Shown: positions 33,628 to 44,242 of the stretch, piece after piece
How positions within the stretch are numbered: the first letter of the stretch is position 1
How the letters are laid out: each line of letters opens with the position of its first letter
NCBI RefSeq assembly: GCF_900105555.1
Contig: NZ_FNTZ01000001.1
Coordinates: forward strand, 3,599,501-3,663,500
Source of the DNA: Pseudomonas coleopterorum
GTDB lineage: Bacteria; Pseudomonadota; Gammaproteobacteria; Pseudomonadales; Pseudomonadaceae
Direction: 5' to 3'
Length of the DNA stretch: 64,000 bases
Notes under the pieces: model-generated
The model's input: the letters and a program-made list of their open reading frames with translations, nothing else
What the model was told of the DNA's origin: nothing
The model's database searches: none
Translations under genes and position numbers: made by a program

Positions 33628-36111
33628 ATGACCCGCTCACCTCTGCACCGCCTCGTGTTCGGCACCTTGCGCCGCTTGCTGTACCTGTGGGTTCGTTCCG
33701 AAACCATCAACCAGTCTTCGTTCACCCTGAATCTGGATCGCAGCCGGCCAGTGCTGTACGCCTTGCAGTCGCCCTCGCTGACCGACCTTGCCGTGGTTGA
33801 CCGCGAATGCACCAAGGCCGGCCTGCCCCGTCCGGTACTGCCCGTGACCATCGGCGACCTCATGGAACCCACGGCGGTGTTCTATCTCACCCCGGACCCG
33901 GACTGGCTGGGTCGCCAGGACAAACGCGGCGCCCCGCCCACCCTGGCCCGGCTGGTCACGGCGCTGGCACAGAACGCCGGCGAAGATGCGCAGATCATTC
34001 CGGTCAGCGTGTTCTGGGGGCAATCGCCCGCCAGCGAGTCCAGCCCCTGGAAGCTGCTGTTCGCCGACAGCTGGGCGGTCACCGGGCGTTTGCGCAAACT
34101 GGTCAGCATCCTGATTCTAGGGCGCAAGACCCGCGTGCAGTTTTCCGAGCCGATCCATCTGGCCGAACTGGTGCAGCAGAACAAGGGCCACGAGCGGACG
34201 GTGCGCATGGCCCAGCGCATCCTGCGGGTGCACTTCCGCAACCTGAAGACCTCCGTCATCGGTCCCGACATTTCTCATCGCCGTCATCTGGTCAAAGGCC
34301 TGGTACGCGATCCCCTGGTGCGCCAGGCCATCGCCGAGGAAGCCGAGCGCGAACACATCACGCTGGAAAAGGCCGAGGCCCGCGCGCTGCACTATGGCAA
34401 TGAAATCGCCTCGGACTACACCTACACGGCTATCCGTTTTCTGGAGGTGGTGCTCAGCTGGTTCTGGAACAAGATCTACGACGGCATCAAGGTCAACAAC
34501 ATCGATGGCGTGAAGGACGTTGCGCGCGGCAACGAGGTCATCTATGTACCCTGCCACCGCAGCCACATCGACTACCTGCTGCTGTCCTACCTGCTGTTCA
34601 AGAACGGCCTGACCCCGCCCCACATCGCTGCCGGCATCAACCTCAACATGCCGGTGATCGGCAGCCTGCTGCGCCGTGGCGGCGCGTTTTTCATGCGCCG
34701 TACCTTCAAGGGCAACCCGCTGTACAGCGCGGTGTTCAACGAATACCTGCACACCCTGTTCACCAAGGGTTTCCCGGTGGAGTATTTCGTCGAGGGCGGC
34801 CGCTCGCGCACCGGGCGCATGCTGCAGCCCAAGACTGGCATGCTCGCCATCACCCTGCGCAGCTACTTGCGCTCCTCGCGCATGCCGATCGTTTTCGTGC
34901 CGGTCTACATCGGCTACGAGCGTGTGCTGGAAGGTCGTACCTATTTGGGCGAGCTGCGTGGCGCGACCAAGAAAAAAGAATCGATCCTGGACGTGTTCAA
35001 GGTCATCGGCGCGCTCAAGCAGCGTTTTGGCCAGGTGGCGGTCAACTTCGGCGAGCCGATCAAACTCCACGCCTTTCTCGACGAGCAGCAGCCTGGCTGG
35101 CGCGAGCAGGAACTGGCACCGCAGTTCAAACCCGACTGGCTGAACGAAACCACACACCGCCTGGGCATCCGTGTAGCGCGTCACATGAACGAGGCCGCGG
35201 CGATCAACCCGGTGAACCTGGTGGCGCTGGCACTGCTCTCGACCAGCAAACTGGCGCTGGACGAAGGCGCCATGGAACGGGTGCTCGACCTGTACCTGAC
35301 GCTACTGCGCAAAGTGCCCTACTCGCCTCACACCACCGTGCCCGAAGGCGACGCCCGCAGCCTGATCGCCCATGTCCAGGACATGAAGCTGCTGTCCGAA
35401 CAGCGCGATGCCCTGGGCAGGATCCTGTACCTGGACGAACAGCACGCAGTGCTGATGACCTATTACCGCAACAACGTGCTGCATATCTTCGCCCTGCCCG
35501 CGCTGCTGGCCAGCTTCTTCCAGAGCACCTCGCGCATGACCCGCGAACAGATCCTGCGTTACGCCCATGCGCTGTACCCCTATCTGCAGGCCGAACTGTT
35601 CATCCGCTGGAACGACGAGCAACTCGACGAGGTGATCGACCAATGGCTGCAGGCCCTGGTCGAGCAAGGCTTGCTGCGCCTGGAGAACGGCGTGTACCTG
35701 CGCCCCGCGCCCAGCTCGCGGCAGTTCGTGCTGCTGACCCTGTTGTCGCGGGCCATCGCCCAGACCTTGCAACGCTTCTACATGGCGATCGCCCTGTTGC
35801 TCAACGCCGGCCAGAACACCCTCAGCGCCGAGGAGCTGGAAGACCTGTGCACGACCATGGCCCAGCGCCTGTCGATTCTGCATGGCCTGAACGCACCGGA
35901 GTTTTTCGACAAGAGCCTGTTCCGCCATTTCATCCAGACCCTTCTCGACCAGGAAGTGCTGCGCCGTGATGCCCAAGGCAAGTTGAGCCACCACCCGCTG
36001 CTCGACGAACTGGCCGAGGGGGCCGCCAAACGGGTGTTGCCGGCGGAAATTCGCTTGTCGATCCGTCAAGTCGCGCTGCACCGCAGCGAGGAAGCCGCCA
36101 ACGGCCTGTAA
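33628..36111 (+). CDS. plsB: Glycerol-3-phosphate 1-O-acyltransferase
   Basis: An 827-residue membrane-associated enzyme that acylates glycerol 3-phosphate, the first step of phospholipid synthesis. The HX4D acyltransferase motif is at residues 310-315 ([10 protein letters not shown]), close to His306 of E. coli PlsB. Further motifs are [28 protein letters not shown] and the [13 protein letters not shown] strand. Length fits the PlsB family (about 800-830). It is monocistronic with its own promoter region after a family B REP pair. Confidence 0.96.
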   Translation: MTRSPLHRLVFGTLRRLLYLWVRSETINQSSFTLNLDRSRPVLYALQSPSLTDLAVVDRECTKAGLPRPVLPVTIGDLMEPTAVFYLTPDPDWLGRQDKRGAPPTLARLVTALAQNAGEDAQIIPVSVFWGQSPASESSPWKLLFADSWAVTGRLRKLVSILILGRKTRVQFSEPIHLAELVQQNKGHERTVRMAQRILRVHFRNLKTSVIGPDISHRRHLVKGLVRDPLVRQAIAEEAEREHITLEKAEARALHYGNEIASDYTYTAIRFLEVVLSWFWNKIYDGIKVNNIDGVKDVARGNEVIYVPCHRSHIDYLLLSYLLFKNGLTPPHIAAGINLNMPVIGSLLRRGGAFFMRRTFKGNPLYSAVFNEYLHTLFTKGFPVEYFVEGGRSRTGRMLQPKTGMLAITLRSYLRSSRMPIVFVPVYIGYERVLEGRTYLGELRGATKKKESILDVFKVIGALKQRFGQVAVNFGEPIKLHAFLDEQQPGWREQELAPQFKPDWLNETTHRLGIRVARHMNEAAAINPVNLVALALLSTSKLALDEGAMERVLDLYLTLLRKVPYSPHTTVPEGDARSLIAHVQDMKLLSEQRDALGRILYLDEQHAVLMTYYRNNVLHIFALPALLASFFQSTSRMTREQILRYAHALYPYLQAELFIRWNDEQLDEVIDQWLQALVEQGLLRLENGVYLRPAPSSRQFVLLTLLSRAIAQTLQRFYMAIALLLNAGQNTLSAEELEDLCTTMAQRLSILHGLNAPEFFDKSLFRHFIQTLLDQEVLRRDAQGKLSHHPLLDELAEGAAKRVLPAEIRLSIRQVALHRSEEAANGL

Positions 36112-36173
36112 TCGGCGGCGGTCATTGCCTATGCTTTTGCCTGACGGCTCAAATATGTAAACGGAGATAGCTT

Positions 36174-36575
36174 ATGAAACGCCTTTCACTGATCGTACTC
36201 AGTGCCCTCATCGGTGCCTGCAGCAGCCTGCAGCCTGCCAGCAAAGCCACCCTGGAAGGGGAAGCGTTCTATCTGCAGCGCATCGCCTTGCCACCTTCGG
36301 CGGTCTTGACCGTGAGCCTGCAGGACGTGTCTATTGCGGACGCGCCTGCCGTGGCCCTGGCCCGGCAAAGCGGCCCGATCACAGGCCAGGTACCGCTGCC
36401 GTTCAAGCTGGAATACGACCCGGCTCAAGTCAAACCGGGTCATCGTTATGCCGTGAGTGCCCGAGTCGACGCCGATGGGCACCTGTTGTTCATCAGCACC
36501 CAGCACCACGGTGTGACGCTGGATGGCAAGGATGAACAGCCGTTGCGCATCCGCATGGACGCCGCTGCGCGGTAA
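36174..36575 (+). CDS. YbaY-family lipoprotein
   Basis: A 133-residue predicted lipoprotein with lipobox LIGAC, lipid on Cys16. The mature domain is a beta-sandwich of the YbaY/HslJ-like type: LEGEAFYLQRIALPPSAVLTVSLQDVS and PLPFKLEYDPAQVKPGHRYAVSARV are its signature segments. Such proteins are often encoded beside ampicillin- or stress-related genes; here it stands 62 bp after plsB and convergent with a TonB receptor (18 bp gap). The specific function is unknown. Confidence 0.85.
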   Translation: MKRLSLIVLSALIGACSSLQPASKATLEGEAFYLQRIALPPSAVLTVSLQDVSIADAPAVALARQSGPITGQVPLPFKLEYDPAQVKPGHRYAVSARVDADGHLLFISTQHHGVTLDGKDEQPLRIRMDAAAR

Positions 36576-36593
36576 CCGACAAAGCGGCGGTGT

Positions 36594-38783
36594 TCAGAAC
36601 CGATAGATGCTGCTCAGCACCGCCGCGCGACCGTCCCCATATTCCACTGCAGAAGAGCGACTGTCGCTGCCGATGACCGTACGCACCCGCTCGACGTACT
36701 TCTTGTCGGTCAGGTTGCTCAGGTTCAGCTGCAGTTCGAGGTTGTCAGAGGCCTGGTAGCCCAGCATGGCATCGTGCACCCAATAGGCATCGAGTTTGGC
36801 TTGGTCCTGAGAAGTGAGGTTGCGCTTGCCGACGTGGCGCACTCCGTAGGCCAGGGTAATGTCGCCTGGAAGCTCGTAGGCAGTCCACAGGTTGAAGGAA
36901 CGCGGGGCGGTATTGCTCAGCGCCTGCCCGACACGCTTGGGCGAAGCTACCGACTTGAGCGTCTCGCTGTTCTGCAAGGTGTAGTTGGCAAACACGTGCC
37001 ACTGCTCGGTCAGCTTACCGGTCGCAGCCAACTCCAAACCCTGCACCCGCTGCTTGCCCGCCAGCAGGCTGGTGCCGTCGCTCAAACGCTCGCGAACGTT
37101 GTCCTTGACCACCCGGAACAAGGCGCCTTCGAGTTGCAGGCGCTCATCGAACAACTGCCACTTGGTCCCCAGTTCCCAGGTTTTGCCCTGTTCGGGTTCC
37201 AAGCTGTGGGTGCTTTCGGACAACCCGCCGCCGGAGGTGAGCAGGTTTTCGGCGGAGGGGTTGAACGAGGTGCCGTAGGCCACGTAGAAGCGGCCGTTTT
37301 CGGTGGGCTTGTAGACCAGGCCGGCGCGTTGACTGAAGACGCCCTCGGTGGAGCCGGCCTGTGCACGAACCCCGCTCGAAGCCCGACTATTGGCCTCTGC
37401 GCGCATGTGGTCGTAACGCAGGCCCAGGCTGAGATCCCACTGCTCGTCCAGGGCCAGGGTGTCGAACACGTACAGCGCCCGATCCTCCATGCTGTTATGC
37501 GCCACACTGGTGGGCGACTTGACCTTCGGCCCGCTCCAGTAGCCCGGTGGGTTGGCCAGGTCGTAGCCGTTCGCAGGATAAAAGGACTCCACGTCATAAC
37601 CCGAGGCCTTGCGGTCGTAGGTTTCGCGCGACAGCTCGGCACCGACCACCAGGGTATGGCCCAGGCCGAAGGTATCGAAGTGGCCGGTAAGGCTGGTCTG
37701 ATTCATGGCCAGGCGGGTGTGCACATCGCGTCGATAGGCCTGCGGCCCGGCCGGCAGGTAGCGGCCTGCCGGGAGCTTGGCGATTTTGACGTGGGAAGCG
37801 GACACGGTGGTATCGCGGTCGACCTGGCTAAGTCGCGTCAGGTTCTGCACGGTCCAGTCCGGGTTGATGTCGTGCTCGTATTTCACCGTCAGGCTGTCGG
37901 TGTCGGCTCGCTCCCGGTCCAGGTTGCGCCAGCCGTAGTAGTGGCTGGTCTTGACTCCAGGCGGACGCTTGCCATCGCGAGCGGGCACGCCGTAGTCGGG
38001 GAGGTTGTCATCGCTCTGGTGGAAATAGCTGAGGGTCAGGCGCGTATCGCTGCCGTGCCCGAAGGTCAGCGAAGGCGCCAGGCCCCAGCGTTGCTGTTCG
38101 ATACGGTCGCGGCCCGGCACCTGGTTCTCGTGGGCCATGAGGTTCAGGCGAAACAGGGTACCGTCGCCGAGGTCGTGCAGTTGCTGGTTGGTATCGAGGG
38201 TCAGGCGGCGATAGCGATCGGTGCCGACACCTGCGCCCAGTTCGGTGAAGCTGTCGGCGAGCGGCAGCTTGGTGATCAGGTTGATGGCGCCACCGGTAGT
38301 GCCGGCGCCGCCGAACACCGAGCTGGGCCCCTTGATGACCTCGACCTGTTCCAGGTTGAACAGGTCGCTGCGGCGGGTCTGGGCAGAATCGCGCAGGCCA
38401 TCGATCTGCAGATTGGCGTTGGCGCTGAAGCCACGGATATTGATGCTGTCACCCGAGCCCCCGCCGCCCTCGCCCGCATTGAAGGAAATCCCGGAGATAT
38501 TGGACAGCGCCCGGCGCAGGCCCAAGGCGTTCTGTTCGCGCAGAACCTGACGCGGGACCACAGTGACCGTCTGCGGCACGTCGAGCAACGGCACGGCGTA
38601 CTTGGCCGAGGCCGAACGCTGGACCTGATAGGGCGGCGCGGCCTGCTTGCCCGTCACGCTCAGTTTGTCCAGCTCCATCACTTCATGCCCCTCATGGGCA
38701 TTGACGCTCGCAGCGCAACCGATCAACGCCAGGCCCAGCGCCGAACGGCGGGGCAACGTGCAAACTCCTGTAGAACGGTACAT
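36594..38783 (-). CDS. TonB-dependent siderophore receptor, Fiu/PiuA-like
   Basis: A 729-residue outer-membrane receptor with signal peptide (TLPRRSALGLALIGC, cut near VNA-HE), histidine-rich N-terminus (HEGHEVMEL), TonB box (LDKLSVTG), plug (VPQTVTVVPRQVLREQNA, INIRGFSANANLQIDG, EVIKGPSSVFGGAGTTGGAI) and a barrel ending in SSIYRF. The GSGDSINIRGF and GAGTTGGAINL segments are typical of the catecholate receptors Fiu/PiuA. No piuB or piuC gene is adjacent. The ATG at 38783 has GAGG about 9 bp upstream. Iron-dependent control is expected. Confidence 0.88.
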   Translation of the reverse strand: MYRSTGVCTLPRRSALGLALIGCAASVNAHEGHEVMELDKLSVTGKQAAPPYQVQRSASAKYAVPLLDVPQTVTVVPRQVLREQNALGLRRALSNISGISFNAGEGGGGSGDSINIRGFSANANLQIDGLRDSAQTRRSDLFNLEQVEVIKGPSSVFGGAGTTGGAINLITKLPLADSFTELGAGVGTDRYRRLTLDTNQQLHDLGDGTLFRLNLMAHENQVPGRDRIEQQRWGLAPSLTFGHGSDTRLTLSYFHQSDDNLPDYGVPARDGKRPPGVKTSHYYGWRNLDRERADTDSLTVKYEHDINPDWTVQNLTRLSQVDRDTTVSASHVKIAKLPAGRYLPAGPQAYRRDVHTRLAMNQTSLTGHFDTFGLGHTLVVGAELSRETYDRKASGYDVESFYPANGYDLANPPGYWSGPKVKSPTSVAHNSMEDRALYVFDTLALDEQWDLSLGLRYDHMRAEANSRASSGVRAQAGSTEGVFSQRAGLVYKPTENGRFYVAYGTSFNPSAENLLTSGGGLSESTHSLEPEQGKTWELGTKWQLFDERLQLEGALFRVVKDNVRERLSDGTSLLAGKQRVQGLELAATGKLTEQWHVFANYTLQNSETLKSVASPKRVGQALSNTAPRSFNLWTAYELPGDITLAYGVRHVGKRNLTSQDQAKLDAYWVHDAMLGYQASDNLELQLNLSNLTDKKYVERVRTVIGSDSRSSAVEYGDGRAAVLSSIYRF

Positions 38784-38789
38784 GTATAC

Positions 38790-38822
38790 AGCCTCATTAC
38801 AAATGAGACTTGATTCTATTTG
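38790..38822. promoter_or_regulatory. Candidate Fur-binding region upstream of the Fiu/PiuA-like receptor
   Basis: The AT-rich stretch containing CATTACAAATGAGACTTGAT and TCTATTTG lies immediately upstream of the receptor start and has two imperfect GATAAT-like hexamers (AATGAG, TGATTC). It is a weak visual match to a Fur box, made more likely by the gene's family. Confidence 0.35.
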
Positions 38823-38920
38823 AGCGTGCCGGGCTAAAACCGGCACGGAAAAAATCAGGACCGTTCCTACGCGCCCACGGGTACGGAAGTTCGCCGATGC
38901 CTACAGCACAAGGCTAATTC

Positions 38921-39703
38921 TCACGCTGGTTTGAGCGCTTTCTTCGGGTAGATATCGTAGCGACTGGATTTACCTTCCAGGGCATGGCTGGGTTTGACGC
39001 CCTCGATGCACGGTGCCTTGCGCGGTCGCTTGACCACCACTCGGTGGGTGGCCAACGCAAGGGCGGCGGCCAGCAGGGCTGGTGCATCCATGTCGTCGCC
39101 CACCAGCGGACGGAAAAGACGCATTTCCTTTTTTACCAGCGCGCTCTTTTCCCGATGGGGAAACATCGGATCCAGGTAGATCACCTGGGGCGCATCACCC
39201 TGCCACTGCTGCATGACCTCGATCGAGTTACCCGTGAGCAGCCGCATCCGTGCGACGATGGCACCCACCTCCGGGTCATTCCGGGCGCGGTCCAGGCCAT
39301 CTTCGAGCAACGCGGCGATGATCGGCTGACGCTCCACCAGGCTCATGTCGCAGCCCAGGCTGGCCAGCACGAATGCATCCTTGCCCAGACCTGCCGTGGC
39401 ATCCAGTACTCGCGGTCGCACGCCGGGTTGTACACCCACCGCCTTGGCAATCATCTGGCCACTGCCGCCGCCGTACAGCCGCCGATGGGCCACGGCACCT
39501 TCGACGAAATCCACCCGCACGGGGCCAGGTGCGTCCGCGCCCAGTTGCTGCAATTGCAGGCCGCTGTCGCCGAGCTCCAGGGTGAAATCGGCGTCGGCTA
39601 AGTGGCGAGGCAGCTCCAGGCGTTTTGCCCACCGTTCGGCCTGCGATTCGCAGGCCTCGTTCTGCGCCTGAACCTGGATGCGACCACCTGCTTGCTGCTC
39701 CAC
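38921..39703 (-). CDS. rsmJ: RsmJ, 16S rRNA guanine-1516 N2-methyltransferase
   Basis: A 260-residue methyltransferase. Motif I is [18 protein letters not shown], the post-I acidic loop LVERQP and the catalytic DPPY-like motif is [20 protein letters not shown], all characteristic of RsmJ (YhiQ). The start is set at a GTG (39703) because CAGGA lies 7-11 bp upstream and the family begins at this point; an in-frame ATG at 39784 lacks support. It is divergent from the repeat-containing gene at 39799. Confidence 0.92.
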   Translation of the reverse strand: MEQQAGGRIQVQAQNEACESQAERWAKRLELPRHLADADFTLELGDSGLQLQQLGADAPGPVRVDFVEGAVAHRRLYGGGSGQMIAKAVGVQPGVRPRVLDATAGLGKDAFVLASLGCDMSLVERQPIIAALLEDGLDRARNDPEVGAIVARMRLLTGNSIEVMQQWQGDAPQVIYLDPMFPHREKSALVKKEMRLFRPLVGDDMDAPALLAAALALATHRVVVKRPRKAPCIEGVKPSHALEGKSSRYDIYPKKALKPA

Positions 39704-39798
39704 TGAAGATTCCTGTATCCGAAGGCTAAAAGATCGGCGTATGCCGCCGATAAGAACTTTGCCAGGCATTTTGCCAGAGCCCAAGCGTACCGAGTGCC

Positions 39799-40413
39799 AT
39801 GTCCGTCATCAATTCCACAGCGCCAGGTTACATTTCGCCCACCGGCGACTTCAGCCAGCACAACATCCAGACTCTGGGGGCTGCGAGTGCGCTGTGGCAG
39901 GACTTCTTTGCACAGGCTTTGACCGAACAGGGCGAGGGGCAAGCTCAAGGGCAGGAACCTGCAGCAGGGGCCAGCGAATCGGCGACCGAGCCCAGCGCCG
40001 GGAGCGAGATTCTGGCGCACATTCTCATGCAACGCTTGTGCGATGTGCGCGAAACCGAAGTAAAGCCACCCGAGCCGCTGTTCCTGCCCAAGGCCGAGCT
40101 GGACCTGACCCTGCTGGACAAGGCCGCCGAGCCATTGCCCGAAGAAGACATGCTGGCGCAGCAGGCTCACCTGGCGTTCGACAGCCGTTGGGTTCGGCCG
40201 CTGGTGCTGAGCCCTGGACTCGAGGCATCCAACCCAGGCCCGGCCCCTGCCCCCCGAGCGTTGCACCTGCCGATCGCCGAACTGGATTGGCAGTTAGCCC
40301 GGACGTCGGAGCCGCTCGCGCAGACGACCCTCGACGAGCAATGCCATGCATTGGCGCTGGACCTGAGCTGGATGCGCCCTATTGTGCTGAACAATACCCG
40401 TCAAGCAGTTTGA
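39799..40413 (+). CDS. Hypothetical protein with two internal 41-residue repeats
   Basis: A 204-residue protein without signal peptide or membrane segment. Residues 96-137 and 157-197 are repeats of one unit with the pattern LPxAELDxxL..EPL..L..Q.HxLAxD..WxRPxVL, both ending in WxRP(L/I)VL. The N-terminal third (residues 1-45) is a separate segment ([13 protein letters not shown]) and residues 46-70 are low-complexity Glu/Ala/Gln. No family recognised. Immediately downstream about 70 bp of its own 3' end are duplicated, separated by a REP element. It is divergent from rsmJ. Confidence 0.7.
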   Translation: MSVINSTAPGYISPTGDFSQHNIQTLGAASALWQDFFAQALTEQGEGQAQGQEPAAGASESATEPSAGSEILAHILMQRLCDVRETEVKPPEPLFLPKAELDLTLLDKAAEPLPEEDMLAQQAHLAFDSRWVRPLVLSPGLEASNPGPAPAPRALHLPIAELDWQLARTSEPLAQTTLDEQCHALALDLSWMRPIVLNNTRQAV

Positions 40414-40555
40414 CCGACGCCGGGTTCATCCAGTTACACCGCATGCACCGCCGACGCGGCTCGCGCCGTTGCTACAGAGGCACGGTTGTGCTGAACAACA
40501 CGCTTCAAGCGGTTTAACCGGCGCCGGGTTCATCCAGTTACACCGCGTGCACCAC
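40382..40555. repeat. Direct duplication of a gene 3' end around a REP element
   Basis: About 70 bp (40382-40451), covering the last codons and stop of the 39799 gene plus sequence after it, recur at 40486-40555 (offset 104 bp) with about a tenth of the bases changed. TTGTGCTGAACAA, GCCGGGTTCATCCAGTTACA and CCGC are shared. A family C REP (40453-40480) separates the copies. Confidence 0.85.
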
Positions 40556-40617
40556 CAGACGTCGCACCATTCCCGCGTCCAAGCCATATCCCCTGTAGCA
40601 GCGGCGCGAGCCGCGTC
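40453..40617. repeat. REP elements (family C), inverted pair
   Basis: GACGCGGCTCGCGCCGTTGC-TACAGAGG (40453-40480) and the inverted copy CCCTGTAGCAGCGGCGCGAG-CCGCGTC (40591-40617). The pair encloses the second copy of the duplicated 3' end. Confidence 0.75.
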
Positions 40618-40651
40618 CGGGATCAGCGCGGTGGTCGGAAATGAACACAGA

Positions 40652-41341
40652 TCAACGACACACGCTCCAGCGTCCCATATCAAGGTGAAAATGGTTGCGG
40701 TGGGCAGCGTTATAATCGGGCCCCAACACGGTGTTGAAATGCTTGCACGCCCCATCGCGGACTTCGCGCAGGAAGCGCGCGTTGGCACTGTCGCCGGGCC
40801 AGTCCTTTAGAACGCTTATGCGCCGGCCATCGGCTAGGCGAAAACCGGCGATGTCCAGCGCGTTGGCGCTGGCGTGCTGGCTCAGGCGCCCTTCGCTGCG
40901 ACCGTAGACATTGCGGCAGGCGAAGCTGCCCAGATGATCCACCTGCGTCACCGCTTGGCCGAAGGTGGCTTGCGCAGCCGGCTGCAAGGCCTGACGCTCG
41001 AACATCGCGAACGCCACGGCGACCGGACAGGTCGCCAGGAAGCTGCTGCTCAACCTGACCTCGCTGCCCTGCACGCGCAGCACATTCACCAACGGACACT
41101 TGGCATCGGCCGGACTGTTGGCCTGCTGGCTGTAGCGCACGGTAGACGTGGCCAGAGCCTGCACACAAAGCTTGGGATCACTTTGCAACCGACTGAGCTT
41201 GTAGCGCGTCAGAAAATTCACCGGCTCGGCGATGTCCAGTGGCGCCCATGGATTCCACCGGTCGGGCACCTCTATCCAGCCTCGCCATACGGCAACCGGG
41301 GCTGCGGCCAGCAGCAACAGGATGATCAGCAATCTCGACAC
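40652..41341 (-). CDS. Extensin-family protein (M15-like fold)
   Basis: A 229-residue protein with an N-terminal signal or anchor helix (SRLLIILLLLAAAPVAVW). The C-terminal extensin-like domain contains the motifs CPVAVAFAMFERQALQP, SQHASANALDIAGFRLADG and HRNHFHLDMGRW. The HxxxxxxxD and HxH residues look like the zinc ligands of M15-type peptidoglycan peptidases. It starts at a GTG (41341) with GAGG 5-8 bp upstream. The family name comes from plants, where it is unrelated; the bacterial role is not settled. Confidence 0.85.
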   Translation of the reverse strand: MSRLLIILLLLAAAPVAVWRGWIEVPDRWNPWAPLDIAEPVNFLTRYKLSRLQSDPKLCVQALATSTVRYSQQANSPADAKCPLVNVLRVQGSEVRLSSSFLATCPVAVAFAMFERQALQPAAQATFGQAVTQVDHLGSFACRNVYGRSEGRLSQHASANALDIAGFRLADGRRISVLKDWPGDSANARFLREVRDGACKHFNTVLGPDYNAAHRNHFHLDMGRWSVCR

Positions 41342-41388
41342 ATCGGCCTCGGCTCGGCATGGCTGCAGGGAACCGCCGCATTACCCGG

Positions 41389-42252
41389 TCAGAGCAGGCC
41401 GAGCTGCGCTGCCTGGGGCTGCGGAGGCAGTTCCCTTAAGGCCGGCAGCCCCGGCAAACGTTCCATCAGACGCTCGTGGAAACGCCGGGCCAGGGCTGGG
41501 GCGAACAGATTGTCGGCCGTGTGCAGAAAGATGTAGGGGGTGCGCCCCTCCTCGATCCAGCCGGCGATCTTCTCGACCCAGGGCGTCAGGAACGGCTCGT
41601 TGGCCTGCACCTGCGGATGACCGATGAAGCGTACCTGCGGGCTGTTGCTGAAAGCGGTCGGACGTGGAGGCACACGGGGCTTCTTGGATTGAGCATGAAG
41701 CACGGCGGGTGCGTCCGAGATGCAGCTGAACAAGGCCCGCGGGTCCAGGCAGATACGCTCGACATTGCGCTCGCGCAGCAGGTTGTTGAGCAGACGCTCC
41801 TCGTCGCCACGGGCGAAAAATGCGCCGTGGCGCACTTCCACGGCAATCGGCCGTTGCAGGATGTCGATGAAGCCCATCAGCTCCGGCAGTCGCCAAGGCG
41901 CGAATGACGCCGGCAATTGCAACCACAGCGGCGCCACTCGTTCACCCAGTGGATCGAGCAAGCGGCAGAAATCCTCCGCAGCGCCCAACTGCTCGCGCAG
42001 GTCACCGCCGTGGCTGATGTCGCGGGGCAGTTTTGCGGTGAAGCGGAAGTCCGACGGCATGCTTGCGGCCCAGCGTTCCACGGTACTGGGCGCAGGGCGT
42101 GCGTAGAAGGTGGTGTTGCCCTCCACGGCATTGAACAGTTGGGCGTACAGGGAGAGGAAATCGGGCGGACGCGCATCGTGCGGGTAGAAATCACCGCGCC
42201 AGGCGTTTTCACTCCATGAAGGACAACCAATGAAATAAGGCAGGCTGGGCAC
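41389..42252 (-). CDS. DUF72 family protein
   Basis: A 287-residue protein with the DUF72 TIM-barrel pattern: the start PYFIGCPSWSENAWRGDFYP, the FNAVEGNTTFYARP strand, AVEVRHGAFF and the C-terminal YIFLHTADNLFAP. DUF72 proteins have no proven activity; a role in nucleic-acid or sugar chemistry has been proposed for the fold. It starts at a GTG two bases after the stop of the upstream small gene, so translation is probably coupled; the Shine-Dalgarno is weak. Confidence 0.88.
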   Translation of the reverse strand: MPSLPYFIGCPSWSENAWRGDFYPHDARPPDFLSLYAQLFNAVEGNTTFYARPAPSTVERWAASMPSDFRFTAKLPRDISHGGDLREQLGAAEDFCRLLDPLGERVAPLWLQLPASFAPWRLPELMGFIDILQRPIAVEVRHGAFFARGDEERLLNNLLRERNVERICLDPRALFSCISDAPAVLHAQSKKPRVPPRPTAFSNSPQVRFIGHPQVQANEPFLTPWVEKIAGWIEEGRTPYIFLHTADNLFAPALARRFHERLMERLPGLPALRELPPQPQAAQLGLL

Positions 42253-42254
42253 AG

Positions 42255-42548
42255 TCAGATATGCACGTCCAGGCCCAGCACCTCGTTATCCCACTCGACG
42301 AAGCCCTGGGTGCTCAGGTACATGCCCAAGGCGTCAGCGGCGCGGCGGCTCATCGAACGAGGGAAGATCATGTCCTGCTGGCGTGCAGGAAGACTGGCGC
42401 CCCGAGCGCGGGAGCGCTGGGGGGTAGGTTGCGCAGGAGCTTCGAATTCGCCTTCGATATCGTCGACGGCATCCTGCACCCGCGCTTTATCCGCAAGCGG
42501 CTTGCGCTTGATCGGGTAAGGCTGGGAGGAAACACCATCGATACGCAT
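42255..42548 (-). CDS. Small conserved hypothetical protein between tsaB and DUF72 gene
   Basis: A 97-residue basic, partly disordered protein. The middle is rich in Pro, Ala and Arg (APAQPTPQRSRARGASLPAR), and the C-terminus has the more ordered SMSRRAADALGMYLSTQGFVEW. The start is the ATG at 42548; an in-frame GTG three codons upstream was not chosen. It is translationally coupled to the DUF72 gene. I do not recognise a domain. Confidence 0.7.
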   Translation of the reverse strand: MRIDGVSSQPYPIKRKPLADKARVQDAVDDIEGEFEAPAQPTPQRSRARGASLPARQQDMIFPRSMSRRAADALGMYLSTQGFVEWDNEVLGLDVHI

Positions 42549-42696
42549 CAGGTTCACTCGATCTTCGAAAGAAGCCGGCGCCGGTCAGGCTGCGACTCAG
42601 GTGATCACTAGACCACACATTGCGACAAAGTTTTATCTTTATGGCAGATTCTGCCGATGAAATGCGCACTACAGGCGTGAACGCCGACAAAGCGTA

Positions 42697-43377
42697 CTAC
42701 AAAAGCGACTTTTTCGGGGTGGCGACGTTGTCGCGCAGGTAAACCGGCTGGGCGCCATCGGCAGGCAGTCCTTCACCGCGCGCCCAGGCGAAGCGGGCCA
42801 GCTCCAGCAGGTCCTGGGCATGGGGCAGCAGGTCGGCGTCGCGCCCCACGGTCGCAACGGCGATCCGCTCGGCATAGGTCCAGCCGGTGCCTGCACCGAA
42901 CCACTCTCCCGTGGCCTGGGCCGGTAGCTGGGCCCGTTCGGGCGCAAACACCCCTTCCTCGCCCTGCAGGCGCATTTCCCCAGCGTGCTCCTGATAACAA
43001 CCCCAGTACACCTCGTCCATGCGCGCATCGATGGCAGCCGCAACCTGACTCACACCGTTCTCGCGCCAGGCGCGTTGAGCCAGCAAGGCCAGGTTGGACA
43101 CCGGCAGGACCGGCCGATCCAGGCCGAACGCCAGGCCCTGGACCACCCCTACCGCAATGCGCACACCGGTGAACGCGCCCGGCCCGCGGCCAAACGCGAT
43201 CGCATCGACCGCCGTCAGCGCCACGCCCGCCTCGGCCAGGAGGGTCTTGATCATGGGCAGCAGCTTCTGCGCGTGCAGGCGCGGGATCACTTCATAGTGG
43301 CTCGACACCTTGCCGTCATGCAGCAAGGCGACGGAGCAGGCTTCAGTGGCAGTGTCCAGGGCCAGCAGGGTGGTCAT
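42697..43377 (-). CDS. tsaB: TsaB, tRNA threonylcarbamoyladenosine synthesis protein
   Basis: A 226-residue member of the ASKHA fold that works with TsaD and TsaE to place threonylcarbamoyl on A37 of ANN-decoding tRNAs. Conserved are TTLLALDTATEACSVALL at the start, HAQKLLPMI and the FGRGPGAFTGVRI loop. The start at 43377 is chosen by the family N-terminus; the frame is open further upstream. It follows adk on the same strand, as in P. aeruginosa, with a hairpin between. Confidence 0.94.
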   Translation of the reverse strand: MTTLLALDTATEACSVALLHDGKVSSHYEVIPRLHAQKLLPMIKTLLAEAGVALTAVDAIAFGRGPGAFTGVRIAVGVVQGLAFGLDRPVLPVSNLALLAQRAWRENGVSQVAAAIDARMDEVYWGCYQEHAGEMRLQGEEGVFAPERAQLPAQATGEWFGAGTGWTYAERIAVATVGRDADLLPHAQDLLELARFAWARGEGLPADGAQPVYLRDNVATPKKSLL

Positions 43378-43426
43378 CGAAAGGGTCCAGGCAATGGGTA
43401 TGGGAAAAAAGCGATTATAGACAACT

Positions 43427-43446
43427 ACGGCCCGCAAGCGGGCCGT
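43427..43446 (-). terminator. Hairpin between adk and tsaB
   Basis: Perfect arms ACGGCCCG and CGGGCCGT (43427-43434, 43439-43446) with a 4-bp loop lie 46 bp after the adk stop. The following sequence on the minus strand (TAGTTGTCTATAAT) is T-rich but has no run of Ts. Possible adk terminator. Confidence 0.5.
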
Positions 43447-43492
43447 TCATGGCAAGGCAGTGGCCGACACAAGAGGTATCGACGCCTTTCAC

Positions 43493-44173
<681 letters not shown>

Positions 44174-44214
44174 TCAGATCTGCTTCCGCCGCGCTGACGG
44201 CAGAAGCCCTTCCC

Positions 44215-44242
44215 AAAAAAAATGATGGCCGCGGAACGGCCA
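44215..44242 (-). terminator. Rho-independent terminator after ppc
   Basis: On the minus strand the stem TGGCCG/CGGCCA with a 5-base loop (44226-44242) is followed by eight Ts (44215-44222). It lies 175 bp after the ppc stop and upstream of adk. Confidence 0.8.

Noticed and set aside
36774..38813. A 679-codon open frame on the plus strand
   Set aside because: It is the antisense of the Fiu/PiuA-like receptor, which has all expected plug and barrel motifs.
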